Positions 52,921 through 60,920 of a stretch of DNA of 64,000 bases are shown one piece after another. Source of the stretch: a bacterium. Its GTDB lineage: Bacteria > Myxococcota_A > UBA9160 > SZUA-336. The DNA lies in NCBI GenBank assembly GCA_024226335.1, contig JAAELY010000029.1:1-64000 (forward strand), written 5' to 3'. The notes below the pieces were generated by a model. It saw nothing but the letters and a program-made list of their open reading frames with translations, was not told the DNA's origin and searched no databases. Positions within the stretch are counted from its first letter, which is position 1, and every line of letters begins with the position of its first letter. The translations under genes were made by a program, and so were the position numbers.

Positions 52921-53829
52921 TCAAGAGCCTGCCTTTTGGCAGCGCTTCAATACCGCCTGTGCAAAGCGATCGGCCGCGAGGGGATCGACCTTAAGGAAGA
53001 GGCAGGGCTCGAAGAGTTCGGCTTCCAGAAGAGCGGCGGAGCCATCTCCGAGGTGGATCACGTCTAAACGGGCGTAGAGTAGCGGCTGCTCGATTCCGAA
53101 CTGGCTCGCGAGCAGCGCGCGGATTGCCGTCGAAGCTCGATTCGCCACTGCGCGTTCTTCGACAGAAGGTTCGCGCGAAGAGATATCTTCGAGGTACTCG
53201 CCAGCGACGAATCCACCGCCGACGGCCAGAAGTTCGCCTTTTCGGAATCCGTGTGAGTATTCTCCGGAAAAGAAGACCAAAGATGTCTCGCCGATCTCCA
53301 TGACCGAGGCGGCGTATTCCTGGATCATGACCGCGAGGTCTTCGCCGATGATCCGTTTGGCGAGTTTCATGGCCGCCGGGTCGTCTGCGAAGAAGCGTCC
53401 GGTGTTGCGACTGCCCGCAGAGATGACTGGCTTGACCACGATCTGATTCGATCCGAGATCTTCCAGAGCCTTCGCGCACTCGTCCAGTCCGTTTGCGAAA
53501 ACCGTAGGGACCACGGGAACGCCTTGTTGCCCAAGCTGCGCAAGATAGTGTTTGTCGAGGTTCCAGCGCACGACGGCGGGCTCGTTGCAGATCGGCACTC
53601 GAGCCTCGAGGCCCTCCAGCCAGTCCAGGAATTCAGGGAGACGTTCGGTGTAGTCCCAGGGAGAGCGCAGCACCACCAGGTCAAAGCTCTGCCAGTCCAC
53701 TCCGGGGTCGTGCCAGACCGGGTGGAGTAGAGGTACGCGTTTACGGGCAAATGCTGCATCGTGCAGCGGTCGATCGTGATCGGCGTCCTGGATCATATCC
53801 AGATCCGTCGTGACGAATGCGATCCTCAC
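52921..53829 (-). CDS. ATP-grasp family protein
   Basis: A 302-residue protein of the ATP-grasp type: DLVVLRSPWDYTERLPEFLD, NQIVVKPVISAGSRNTGRFF (ATP-lysine and glycine-rich stretch), LAVMIQEYAASVMEIGETSL and LEAELFEPCLFLKVDP with acidic metal ligands. The pattern resembles the cycloserine/RimK-like ATP-grasp group (LRSPWDY). Such enzymes join a carboxylate and an amine with ATP. It is divergent from the FxsA gene with about 50 bp between. Product unknown. Confidence 0.88.
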   Translation of the reverse strand: MRIAFVTTDLDMIQDADHDRPLHDAAFARKRVPLLHPVWHDPGVDWQSFDLVVLRSPWDYTERLPEFLDWLEGLEARVPICNEPAVVRWNLDKHYLAQLGQQGVPVVPTVFANGLDECAKALEDLGSNQIVVKPVISAGSRNTGRFFADDPAAMKLAKRIIGEDLAVMIQEYAASVMEIGETSLVFFSGEYSHGFRKGELLAVGGGFVAGEYLEDISSREPSVEERAVANRASTAIRALLASQFGIEQPLLYARLDVIHLGDGSAALLEAELFEPCLFLKVDPLAADRFAQAVLKRCQKAGS

Positions 53830-53878
53830 CTGTCTTCCGAGCCTCCTTGGCGCTCTCCAGACACTGTGCCATCTTCAG

Positions 53879-54352
53879 ATGATGGCGCGCCTGCTTCTCC
53901 TGTTTATCGTCTTGCCCGCAGTCGAACTCGGTTTGTTGATCGAGATCGGCGGCTACATCGGAACCCCGGCAACGATCGGACTCATCGTGGTGACCGGTAT
54001 CGTAGGTGCCGCCCTGGCCCGACGACAAGGGCTTCGCGTGATCGGTGAAATCCAGAGAGAACTCGCCGAAGGTCGCCTTCCGGCTTCTTCGCTGATGGAC
54101 GGCCTGATGATCCTGATCGCGTCTGCCCTCCTGGTGACGCCCGGCGTTTTGACGGACGTGTTCGGATTTCTGTGCCTGATGCCCGGCTTTCGTTCTCTGG
54201 TCAAACGCTCTCTGAAGGCTCGTTTCGAGGCTGCGGCGCGCGAGGGCAGGGTGCACGTCAATATCGCGGGAATGGATCTTGGGCGTTCCGAGGACTACGG
54301 CGACGAACCTATCATCGACGTGACGCCCGGGCGTTCTGATCGAAAACCCTGA
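53879..54352 (+). CDS. fxsA: FxsA family membrane protein
   Basis: A 157-residue protein with hydrophobic helices: RLLLLFIVLPAVELGLLIEI near the N-terminus, ATIGLIVVTGIVGAALARRQ, and ILIASALLVTPGVLTDVFGF before LMPGFRS. This is the FxsA pattern (LxPGxxTDxxG). FxsA is an inner-membrane protein known for suppressing phage F exclusion in E. coli; the ordinary role is unclear. Two adjacent ATGs at 53879 and 53882 allow either start. The gene is followed after 23 bp by the GST-like gene. Confidence 0.9.
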   Translation: MMARLLLLFIVLPAVELGLLIEIGGYIGTPATIGLIVVTGIVGAALARRQGLRVIGEIQRELAEGRLPASSLMDGLMILIASALLVTPGVLTDVFGFLCLMPGFRSLVKRSLKARFEAAAREGRVHVNIAGMDLGRSEDYGDEPIIDVTPGRSDRKP

Positions 54353-54375
54353 CCCCGGGCGAGGGACGCCACTTC

Positions 54376-55719
54376 ATGTACCGACTCTTCTCCTGGGAAC
54401 ACAGCTATTTCTCCGGCAAGGTTCGCGCGTATCTGCGTTTCAAACAGCGACAGGGAGCGCTCGGACCGGGGTTCGAAGACATCCTGGCAACGCCTGAGTT
54501 GATCCAGGGCCTCTTGCTTGCCCGTTCCGGGAGCGGTGCGGTTCCGCAACTCTGCGCACCGGATGGAACCTGGGTACAGGACTCCAGCGAGATCATCGAC
54601 TTTTGTGAGGTCGCACATCCTCAGATGGCCATCGTTCCAGATCCGGCTCAGGCTCCGCGTCAGTGCCTCACTTCCTACCTGATCGAACTATTGGCCGACG
54701 AGTGGATGGTGGTGCCCGGGTTCTGGGAACGCTGGTATTTTTCGGAAGATGGGCGAGAGCTGAGTCACCGCGGTTTCAATGAACAACAATGGGGAGCTGC
54801 AATCGCCGCAGGAGCGCCGGGTGAAGTGCGGCGAGCCGTTGGCGCGGCGTTTTTCGAAAACGCTTTTGGCATTTCGGAATCCCGCACGAATCCGAGGGGC
54901 GTGTACGCGGGGCTGGTCCATCTTGGAGTCGACGAACGCACCGAGCCCGCATGGCAGGCGAGCCAGCAACAGATCCTGGAGCTTCTGGAACTGCACTTCG
55001 CAAAACACGATTACGCACTCGGCGGACGGCCGAGTCTGGCGGACTACGGTCTGCTCGCGCCGCTGTACGCGCATCTCTACCGCGACGCCGTTCCGGGGTT
55101 CGCGCTTCGAACGCATTTCCCGTTGGTATGTGAGTGGGTTGAACGCACCAACGGTGAAGGCGCGCTCAACGCGCGAATGTACGGGCAGAAGCTCTATTCA
55201 CTCGACGAGGCGGGCCAGCTCGTGGGGCGAGAGGCGACCAGCGACGGCGCAGCCTGGCTGGAAAGCGATGAGATTCCAGATACTCTTTTGCCGCTGCTCG
55301 GCGTCTTCTTCGAGGAGATGTGGCCGGTCCTGCGCGACGCGATGCAAGTGCTCACTCGGTTCATCGCAAGCGACATGCATCGGTCCGATGGTGAACTTCC
55401 GGGCAAGACCTTTACGGCCACCCCGGGCTTCGAAGCACATCAGACCGGGGAAGGGGCTCTGACGCAGGAGTTCGAGATTGGCGGCGTGCGCGGTCGACGC
55501 ATGGTCGTTCCCTATCAGATCTGGATGCTCCAGCGCCTGGAGCGCGTACTCGCATCGTGTACGTCAACTCCCGATGCTCGAGAACGCGTCACTTCGCTCC
55601 TCGCCGAAATTCCGAACGGTCTTGAACTCCTGGAGCTCGGCAAGAAGCTCGCCGGGTGTCGCGTGCGCAAAGAGGGAGCGCTTTTGTACGCGGAACGCGG
55701 CAGTGAGTGCAGCGCTTAG
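54376..55719 (+). CDS. Long glutathione S-transferase-like protein
   Basis: A 447-residue protein. The N-terminal quarter is a GST thioredoxin-like domain (RLFSWEHSYFSGKVRAYLRF with SYFSG matching the loop of 6166-7242, and AVPQLCAPDGTWVQDSSEII); a helical domain follows with GGRPSLADYGLLAPLYAHLY. The last 150 residues are extra and unlike classical GSTs. It is the longest of seven GST-type genes in the window. It follows the FxsA gene by 23 bp. Its stop overlaps the HDOD gene on the other strand by four bases. Catalysis is uncertain. Confidence 0.8.
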   Translation: MYRLFSWEHSYFSGKVRAYLRFKQRQGALGPGFEDILATPELIQGLLLARSGSGAVPQLCAPDGTWVQDSSEIIDFCEVAHPQMAIVPDPAQAPRQCLTSYLIELLADEWMVVPGFWERWYFSEDGRELSHRGFNEQQWGAAIAAGAPGEVRRAVGAAFFENAFGISESRTNPRGVYAGLVHLGVDERTEPAWQASQQQILELLELHFAKHDYALGGRPSLADYGLLAPLYAHLYRDAVPGFALRTHFPLVCEWVERTNGEGALNARMYGQKLYSLDEAGQLVGREATSDGAAWLESDEIPDTLLPLLGVFFEEMWPVLRDAMQVLTRFIASDMHRSDGELPGKTFTATPGFEAHQTGEGALTQEFEIGGVRGRRMVVPYQIWMLQRLERVLASCTSTPDARERVTSLLAEIPNGLELLELGKKLAGCRVRKEGALLYAERGSECSA

Positions 55720-56582
55720 AACAGTTCGCTGACCTGCGTTTCCAGGTTCTGGAACTCGTCCACGTAGGATTCGTATTGCTCGGGTCGAATCTCGAGGGCT
55801 TTCATGCTCTGGGCGCCCTCCTTTCCCTGCTCGGCCGCAGAGAACGCAGAGATGCCGATCTGCTCGCACAGTCCACCGGATAGTCGGATCACGTGGAGTT
55901 CGAGCGTGTCGGGTGCCAGAGGCGGATCGGCGGCGTGATGCTCCTGGGCCACACCGATCACATGATCGGGCATGCCCGCCTTTCTCAGATAGTCCGCACC
56001 AACGGACGCGTGCAGAGTCGAGAGAACGCGATTGACTTCATCGAGCGACGGATGCGCATCGAGGCGCCCGCGTACCAGCCCGCTGGCCAGGGTCTTCAGA
56101 ATCAAGAGGCTGCCGACGTCCCGGAACAGAGCGCCCAGGAACACGCGCCCGTCGTCCCCGATCTTGAGTTTGTGCGAGAGCCAGCGCGCTCCAAAGGCGC
56201 AAACCATCGATTCGTGCCACAGCGGTTGCCAGAGATCGGCGAACACCTCGAACTCAGTTCTCTCCCTCAGGTCGTAGAGGCTTCGACAGGCCGAGGCCAT
56301 GGCGATCTTCGCCGTCTCACTAAAGCCCATGCGCATGATCGCGGTGTCGAGCCGATCGATCGAAGACACCCCGCGGTAGATCGGGGAATTGGCCGCGCGG
56401 ATCACGTCGGCTGCAATGGCCTGGTCCTGATGGATCAGCGACTCGATCTCGGCGATCTCCACGTCTTGTTGCTCCAACGCGCTGACCAGGCTTCCTGCGA
56501 CGCGCGGGAACGACGGAAGTTCACCGGGGTGCTCCTGAATGCTCTCGTGAACCCACACCATCAATCGATCGTCACCGTTCAT
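55716..56582 (-). CDS. HDOD-domain protein
   Basis: A 288-residue protein matching HDOD (HD-related output) domains: ELPSFPRVAGSLVSALEQQD, LIHQDQAIAADVIRAANSPI, SIDRLDTAIMRMGFSETAKI, and LFRDVGSLLILKTLASGLVR. HDOD proteins are signalling outputs, often in c-di-GMP or stress networks. The metal HD doublet is not conserved in HDOD, as usual. The gene converges with the long GST-like gene (4-bp overlap). Confidence 0.88.
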   Translation of the reverse strand: MNGDDRLMVWVHESIQEHPGELPSFPRVAGSLVSALEQQDVEIAEIESLIHQDQAIAADVIRAANSPIYRGVSSIDRLDTAIMRMGFSETAKIAMASACRSLYDLRERTEFEVFADLWQPLWHESMVCAFGARWLSHKLKIGDDGRVFLGALFRDVGSLLILKTLASGLVRGRLDAHPSLDEVNRVLSTLHASVGADYLRKAGMPDHVIGVAQEHHAADPPLAPDTLELHVIRLSGGLCEQIGISAFSAAEQGKEGAQSMKALEIRPEQYESYVDEFQNLETQVSELF

Positions 56583-56826
56583 TCCACGCTTGCCTCGAAT
56601 CGTCTTCAGGGAGAATCGGCGCCCGGGCCGCGGGACTCAAGTTGGGGGTGCGATCGAAAGGCGAAAGGAGTGCCGGTTCGAAGACCATCTCTGGAGTCTC
56701 CGAATGTTGTGCGAGAAGAAGAAACTAATCGACTCCTGAGCCATCTCCAAGTAGCATGAAACGCGAGAACCAGCGTCGGTAGAAGGGCATTTCGCAACGT
56801 TGAAAATCTCTTGGAAGGAGAACGCC

Positions 56827-57954
56827 ATGGGTTGCAAGCCGTTTTCTCGCCTCGCGGCCTGGATCTTGGCCGTCAGTCTGATCGTTGCTCTGCCCAGTTC
56901 GGTCGGGGCCAAGATGTACCGAATGTTCGTCACCGGTGAGGACGGGGCCACCGATGTGATCTTCTCGGTCACCTTCGACCCACAAGTGCCCGGAAGTGCG
57001 GTTGTGTTTCCGATCCTCGGTACCTCGATTCGAGTTGACGGCATCGACTTCGTTCCCGGAACCACCAGCGAAGTGGTCGTGGGGGCGCAGTTAGAGCCGG
57101 GGCCTGGCGGTGAGATCACACACTACGATCCGATCGCGGGTACGACACTGGCCTCCTACGTTCCTTCGACGGGTGGCAGTAGCAAGCCGTCCACCATATT
57201 GAGCACGCTCTCGCACGCCTACTACATCCTCAACCAGTTCGGATTTGCGGGCACTACGCACCGCATCATTCGAACTCCTTTTGCGGGGCCCGCTGGAACG
57301 ACCGAAATCGTATTTGACGGTTCCGACCCGAATGCGGGAAGTCTCGTGAACCTCGAAGGCCTCGAACTCGTTGGCTCCACGCTGTACTTCTTCGCACTCG
57401 ACAATGCGGCTGCACCGGGACGCGCGCTGTACAGCATTGGCTTGAGCGGTGGGCTCTGGGATGGCGCACCACCCGCAAAGCTTCTTTCTCCTCTCGCGGG
57501 TGCTCCGGTCGGCGATGGCTCGGATGAACTCGATCTGGACGAGAACACCGGCATCATCTACGGCTCGAACGTCGTCAATGCCGAGGTCATCTACTGGGAC
57601 ACTGGACTCTCGAGCGGTGGCTTCCTGATCGGTCCCGGTGTTTCGATATTGGGGCCCAATACGACGAAACTCGCTGCATCTCCGATCGATGGAATTCGCG
57701 CAACCGGTGATGGTTGGCTGGTCCTGACCGGTCTCAATGGGACGATCTTCTCGATCGATATCGCGGGCGTTCTCGCTGGATTCGACGATGGAGATGTACT
57801 CGTCATCGAAGACAACGCGGCGGTGAGTTTTGACGATATGACTCCACTGTCTTTACCTGTCCCGCTGACTTCTCCATGGAGCAGCCTACCGTTGTGCCTG
57901 TTGCTATTCATGACGGCTGCGGTCGGAGTGCGGGGAATGCGCTCCACTATCTGA
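56827..57954 (+). CDS. Secreted protein with a sorting-type hydrophobic C-terminal tail
   Basis: A 375-residue exported protein. The signal peptide is in SRLAAWILAVSLIVALPSSV then GAK. The body is beta-rich (SNVVNAEVIYWDTGLSSGGF, GDGSDELDLDENTGIIYGSN) and could be a propeller. The last 35 residues are LSLPVPLTSPWSSLPLCLLL, then FMTAAVGVRGMRSTI, which is a hydrophobic helix plus arginines like exosortase or IPTL-type tails, but with no PEP. ATG 56827 has GGAAGGAGA upstream; the frame opens at TTG 56800. A strong hairpin follows the gene (57961). Confidence 0.7.
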   Translation: MGCKPFSRLAAWILAVSLIVALPSSVGAKMYRMFVTGEDGATDVIFSVTFDPQVPGSAVVFPILGTSIRVDGIDFVPGTTSEVVVGAQLEPGPGGEITHYDPIAGTTLASYVPSTGGSSKPSTILSTLSHAYYILNQFGFAGTTHRIIRTPFAGPAGTTEIVFDGSDPNAGSLVNLEGLELVGSTLYFFALDNAAAPGRALYSIGLSGGLWDGAPPAKLLSPLAGAPVGDGSDELDLDENTGIIYGSNVVNAEVIYWDTGLSSGGFLIGPGVSILGPNTTKLAASPIDGIRATGDGWLVLTGLNGTIFSIDIAGVLAGFDDGDVLVIEDNAAVSFDDMTPLSLPVPLTSPWSSLPLCLLLFMTAAVGVRGMRSTI

Positions 57955-57960
57955 TCCTCT

Positions 57961-58002
57961 TGTCCCGGGCTGCTGCATGTTTTGGTTTGGCAGCCCGGGA
58001 CA
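57961..58002 (+). terminator. Strong GC-rich hairpin after the secreted-protein gene
   Basis: TGTCCCGGGCTGC (57961-57973) pairs perfectly over 13 bp with GCAGCCCGGGACA (57990-58002), leaving a 16-base T-rich loop. It begins 6 bp after the stop codon of the secreted protein gene. No U-run follows, so it would be an atypical terminator or an mRNA stabiliser. Confidence 0.6.
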
Positions 58003-58058
58003 TCTGATACATCGCTGAGCTAGGTTCTGTACTTCACCAGACAACATCGGAGTGCAGC

Positions 58059-58664
58059 ATGACCTATCCCCGTCTCAGGCGATTGAGCCTTTCGCTCGTG
58101 TTCACGGTTTTCTGTTTCTCGTCCGTTTCATTGCCCGTTCACGCGGGTCCTGATCTGGACGGCGCGGTCAAGGCACTGGCGGCCGTGCCCGCGGACGGGA
58201 TCGGCGATGCCGTAGGCGGAGCGGGTCTGGTCGCGGCATCCGTTTTGGGTTTTGGGGCCAATCTGGTTGCGGCCATTGACAACAATTCTCACTCGCACGT
58301 CATCTTGCGCGGGCTCGTGAGCACGCCTCTGCGTCGCCTCGCGCTGGGGATGTCCAGAACATCGAGTGGCATTCTCGAAGGCTTCAGCAACGACGATTAC
58401 GAATACTATCCGCAGGATGAATCCGTCTATCTGAAGGCGAACCTTCAGAAGCGCTTCTGGACGCTGAGGGGCGGGCTCGGTGCAATGGTATTGAGCGTTG
58501 TCGATACTCTCGGGAACACCGGGCAGTTTCTGCTCCGTTTACCCGGAGCTGGCGAAGCTGCGGACTCCCTGGCCCGGGTTCAGACGGACGCACGCACCCG
58601 TCTGGTCGGGCCGGCAAAGGATGGCGCGTACGACGTAGGGACCTACGACTTCGGAAGAAACTGA
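58059..58664 (+). CDS. Secreted protein of unknown function
   Basis: A 201-residue protein. A signal peptide occurs at RRLSLSLVFTVFCFSSVSLP then VHAG. The mature part has a helical glycine-rich stretch (VGGAGLVAASVLGFGANLV), then TPLRRLALGMSRTSSGILEG and a C-terminal segment ARTRLVGPAKDGAYDVGTYD. It may be a distant member of the exosortase-associated TIGR04073-type proteins, but the match is not secure. It follows the hairpin after the 56827 gene and converges with hemolysin III. Confidence 0.7.
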   Translation: MTYPRLRRLSLSLVFTVFCFSSVSLPVHAGPDLDGAVKALAAVPADGIGDAVGGAGLVAASVLGFGANLVAAIDNNSHSHVILRGLVSTPLRRLALGMSRTSSGILEGFSNDDYEYYPQDESVYLKANLQKRFWTLRGGLGAMVLSVVDTLGNTGQFLLRLPGAGEAADSLARVQTDARTRLVGPAKDGAYDVGTYDFGRN

Positions 58665-58677
58665 GCGGAAGCCGGAC

Positions 58678-59328
58678 TCAGACCAGGGGAACGAGGTAGG
58701 CGAGCGCAAGCGCGTAGTGGCTGGCGCTGCCTCCGATCACGAACAGGTGAAAAGTTTCGTGGTAGGAGAACACGCGCGGCCAGAGGCGTGGTCTCTGGGT
58801 GACGAAAAGGACAAAACCCACGGTGTAGAGCAGCCCCCCGAATACTGCGAGTTGAAGGCCCTCGATGGGCAGGCGCTCGGATAGTGGGCCCAGCAGCGGA
58901 AGGACGAGCCAGCCCTGAGTCACCTGCAAGCCCGCCGAGAAGCCGCTGTGAACGCGTGGAGCGAGTAGCTTCTGCAGGACTCCGATCAAGGTGATGCTCC
59001 ACGCGGCTGCAAGCGTGACGCCGCACAGCCAGCCGTCGAGCAGGATGAAGGCGATGGGTGTGAAACTGCCGGCGATCAAGACATAGATCATCGAGTGATC
59101 TAGCCGGCGCATCCGCTCTTTCCAGCGGGTACTCCAGGGCACCGAGTGATACAGGCTGCTCACCGAATAGAGTCCGATCAAGCTAAGGCCAAAACAAACC
59201 AGAGCTGCGCGGGGTGCCAGCGGACCTTGGCTACGCGTCCAGAGCAAGACCGCGCCGATCGTGAAGAGCAGTGTTGCGCCGCCGTGCAGAAACCCGCGCA
59301 CGGGATTTTGCATCGAGCCCAGGCTCAT
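58678..59328 (-). CDS. Hemolysin III family membrane protein
   Basis: A 216-residue protein with seven hydrophobic helices and the signatures GLYSVSSLYHSVPWSTRWKE and LDHSMIYVLIAGSFTPIAFI, with the last helix ending SYHETFHLFVIGGSASHY. These carry histidine and aspartate residues expected of the zinc site in the hemolysin III / adiponectin-receptor (PAQR) superfamily. It is probably an inner-membrane protein, perhaps a lipid hydrolase. ATG 59328 is chosen to give the normal length; the frame extends to 59715. Confidence 0.93.
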   Translation of the reverse strand: MSLGSMQNPVRGFLHGGATLLFTIGAVLLWTRSQGPLAPRAALVCFGLSLIGLYSVSSLYHSVPWSTRWKERMRRLDHSMIYVLIAGSFTPIAFILLDGWLCGVTLAAAWSITLIGVLQKLLAPRVHSGFSAGLQVTQGWLVLPLLGPLSERLPIEGLQLAVFGGLLYTVGFVLFVTQRPRLWPRVFSYHETFHLFVIGGSASHYALALAYLVPLV

Positions 59329-59579
59329 CCTTTCCTGTTCGCATTGCATCCACTGGAGGCTACGCAGAGAGCGCATGCGGTGGAAGGGCCTCTGCGTCGA
59401 AGTTTTGCAAAACCTTTCGACTGCAGGTGCGGAAACGGGAACCCATGGGTCCATATGAGACTCCGCCGCCATCTCGATCGGCGAGTTCTGCCGGATTCCG
59501 CGTCGCGTCACCCGCCTGGAGCCGATCCTCGTGATTGACTTTCCTCGAACGGGGACCAGTTTTTGGGGAGACTGGAGGA

Positions 59580-60455
59580 ATGAGCTTGACTGCTTCCTTG
59601 AGAACGCAAGCCGAGCACACGATAGAGGTTCCCGGTCACGGGGATACCATCGTGCGCGAGCATACCGGACCCGAAGGTGCTCCGGTCCTGATGCTTCTGC
59701 ATGGTCTCGGTGCAACGGCTGCGCTCAACTGGGGCCGCTGCTACGACGCTCTATCGCAGCACTTCCGCGTGCTGAGCCTCGATCACCGGGGGCATGGACG
59801 GGGCCTTCGAACTCGGCGCTTTCGTCTGGAGCAGTGTGCCGACGACGCCGTCGCAGCTGCGGAAACCATGGGAGTCAAGCGTTTCATCGCCGTTGGCTAT
59901 TCGATGGGCGGTCCCATTGCTTCGTTGACGTGGAGACGCCATCCAGAGCATGTGAGCGGTCTTGTACTCTGCGCGACAGCGCGTCACTTCGCGCGTCGCG
60001 GAGCTGCTCGGTTTGCTCGGGCGACCTTGCCGATTGCTGCGGCAGCGGTTCGTCTGGTCCCGAGTCTGGTCCAACGCAGTGCGACACACCGCATGTTGCA
60101 AAGCATCGAGCATCCAGAGATGCGAGATCGAGTCCGCGATGAACTACTGGGGCACGATCCGGCCACCGTCATTCAGGCTGCTCAGGCTGTTACCAGCTTC
60201 GCGTCGCAAGACTGGATCGGAGAAGTGGGTGTGCCGACGTCCGTGGTCGTTACTACACTCGACGAACTGGTTCCCGTATCGCGGCAGCGAAAACTCGCCG
60301 ATTCGATTTCCGGTGCAGAGGTTTTCGAAGTCGAGGGCGATCATGCGGCCTGCGTAGTGCGGGGCGAGTTCGTGTCCACGCTCGTACGTGCTTGTCGCTC
60401 TGTCTCCCAACGTGTCGAACTCGCGTCGACACTCCCCGACTGTCCTGGCCCGTGA
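59580..60455 (+). CDS. Alpha/beta hydrolase
   Basis: A 291-residue alpha/beta hydrolase: APVLMLLHGLGATAALNWGR with the oxyanion HG, VLSLDHRGHGRG, and nucleophile Ser in FIAVGYSMGGPIASLTW (GxSxG), then VVTTLDELVPVSRQRKLADS with the acid and a late EGDHAACV with the histidine. It cleaves an ester or related bond; substrate unknown. ATG 59580 has GGGGAGACTGGAGGA upstream. Confidence 0.92.
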   Translation: MSLTASLRTQAEHTIEVPGHGDTIVREHTGPEGAPVLMLLHGLGATAALNWGRCYDALSQHFRVLSLDHRGHGRGLRTRRFRLEQCADDAVAAAETMGVKRFIAVGYSMGGPIASLTWRRHPEHVSGLVLCATARHFARRGAARFARATLPIAAAAVRLVPSLVQRSATHRMLQSIEHPEMRDRVRDELLGHDPATVIQAAQAVTSFASQDWIGEVGVPTSVVVTTLDELVPVSRQRKLADSISGAEVFEVEGDHAACVVRGEFVSTLVRACRSVSQRVELASTLPDCPGP

Positions 60456-60565
60456 TGGAGCGGATTGCTGTGTGGATGCCATGGCCGTGAGGAACGGCCG
60501 GATCCATCTACTGGAGCCTTCGGCTCTCCGCGCCGATAAGGGAGGCGGATTGAGAGGAGGACGCA

Positions 60566-60913
60566 ATGCTCATTCAGAGTGGCGCGAAGGTATTCATCGC
60601 ACACCGCCGATTGTACGCGGACGATCAACCGCGCTTCTTCATCGGGACCATTGAAGAGTACGGGGACGGACTGGCCAAGATCTCAGGCTACTCCTGGGTA
60701 CGGGAGCAGGTTCACGGCGACATTCTGCGCAAGAAGGACCAGCGCACGAAGATCGTGTCTTTGGCCTCCGGAACACTTATCGTCTACGTCCTTCCGGATG
60801 AAGTCGAAGTCGAGAACCTTTCAATCGAGCACGGCCCGGACCGGGATTATGCGCTCACCGATGGCAAAGGTTTTCAGATGGATCTGAGCGAGCGGCGCCA
60901 GATCGGTTCCTGA
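60566..60913 (+). CDS. Small protein of unknown function
   Basis: A 115-residue protein with GGAGGACGCA directly before ATG 60566. It reads QSGAKVFIAHRRLYADDQPR, FFIGTIEEYGDGLAKISGYS and IVSLASGTLIVYVLPDEVEV, likely beta-rich with a small-barrel layout. I recognise no family. It follows the hydrolase by 111 bp and converges with the beta-glucosidase. Confidence 0.7.
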   Translation: MLIQSGAKVFIAHRRLYADDQPRFFIGTIEEYGDGLAKISGYSWVREQVHGDILRKKDQRTKIVSLASGTLIVYVLPDEVEVENLSIEHGPDRDYALTDGKGFQMDLSERRQIGS

Positions 60914-60920
60914 ACTCGGC

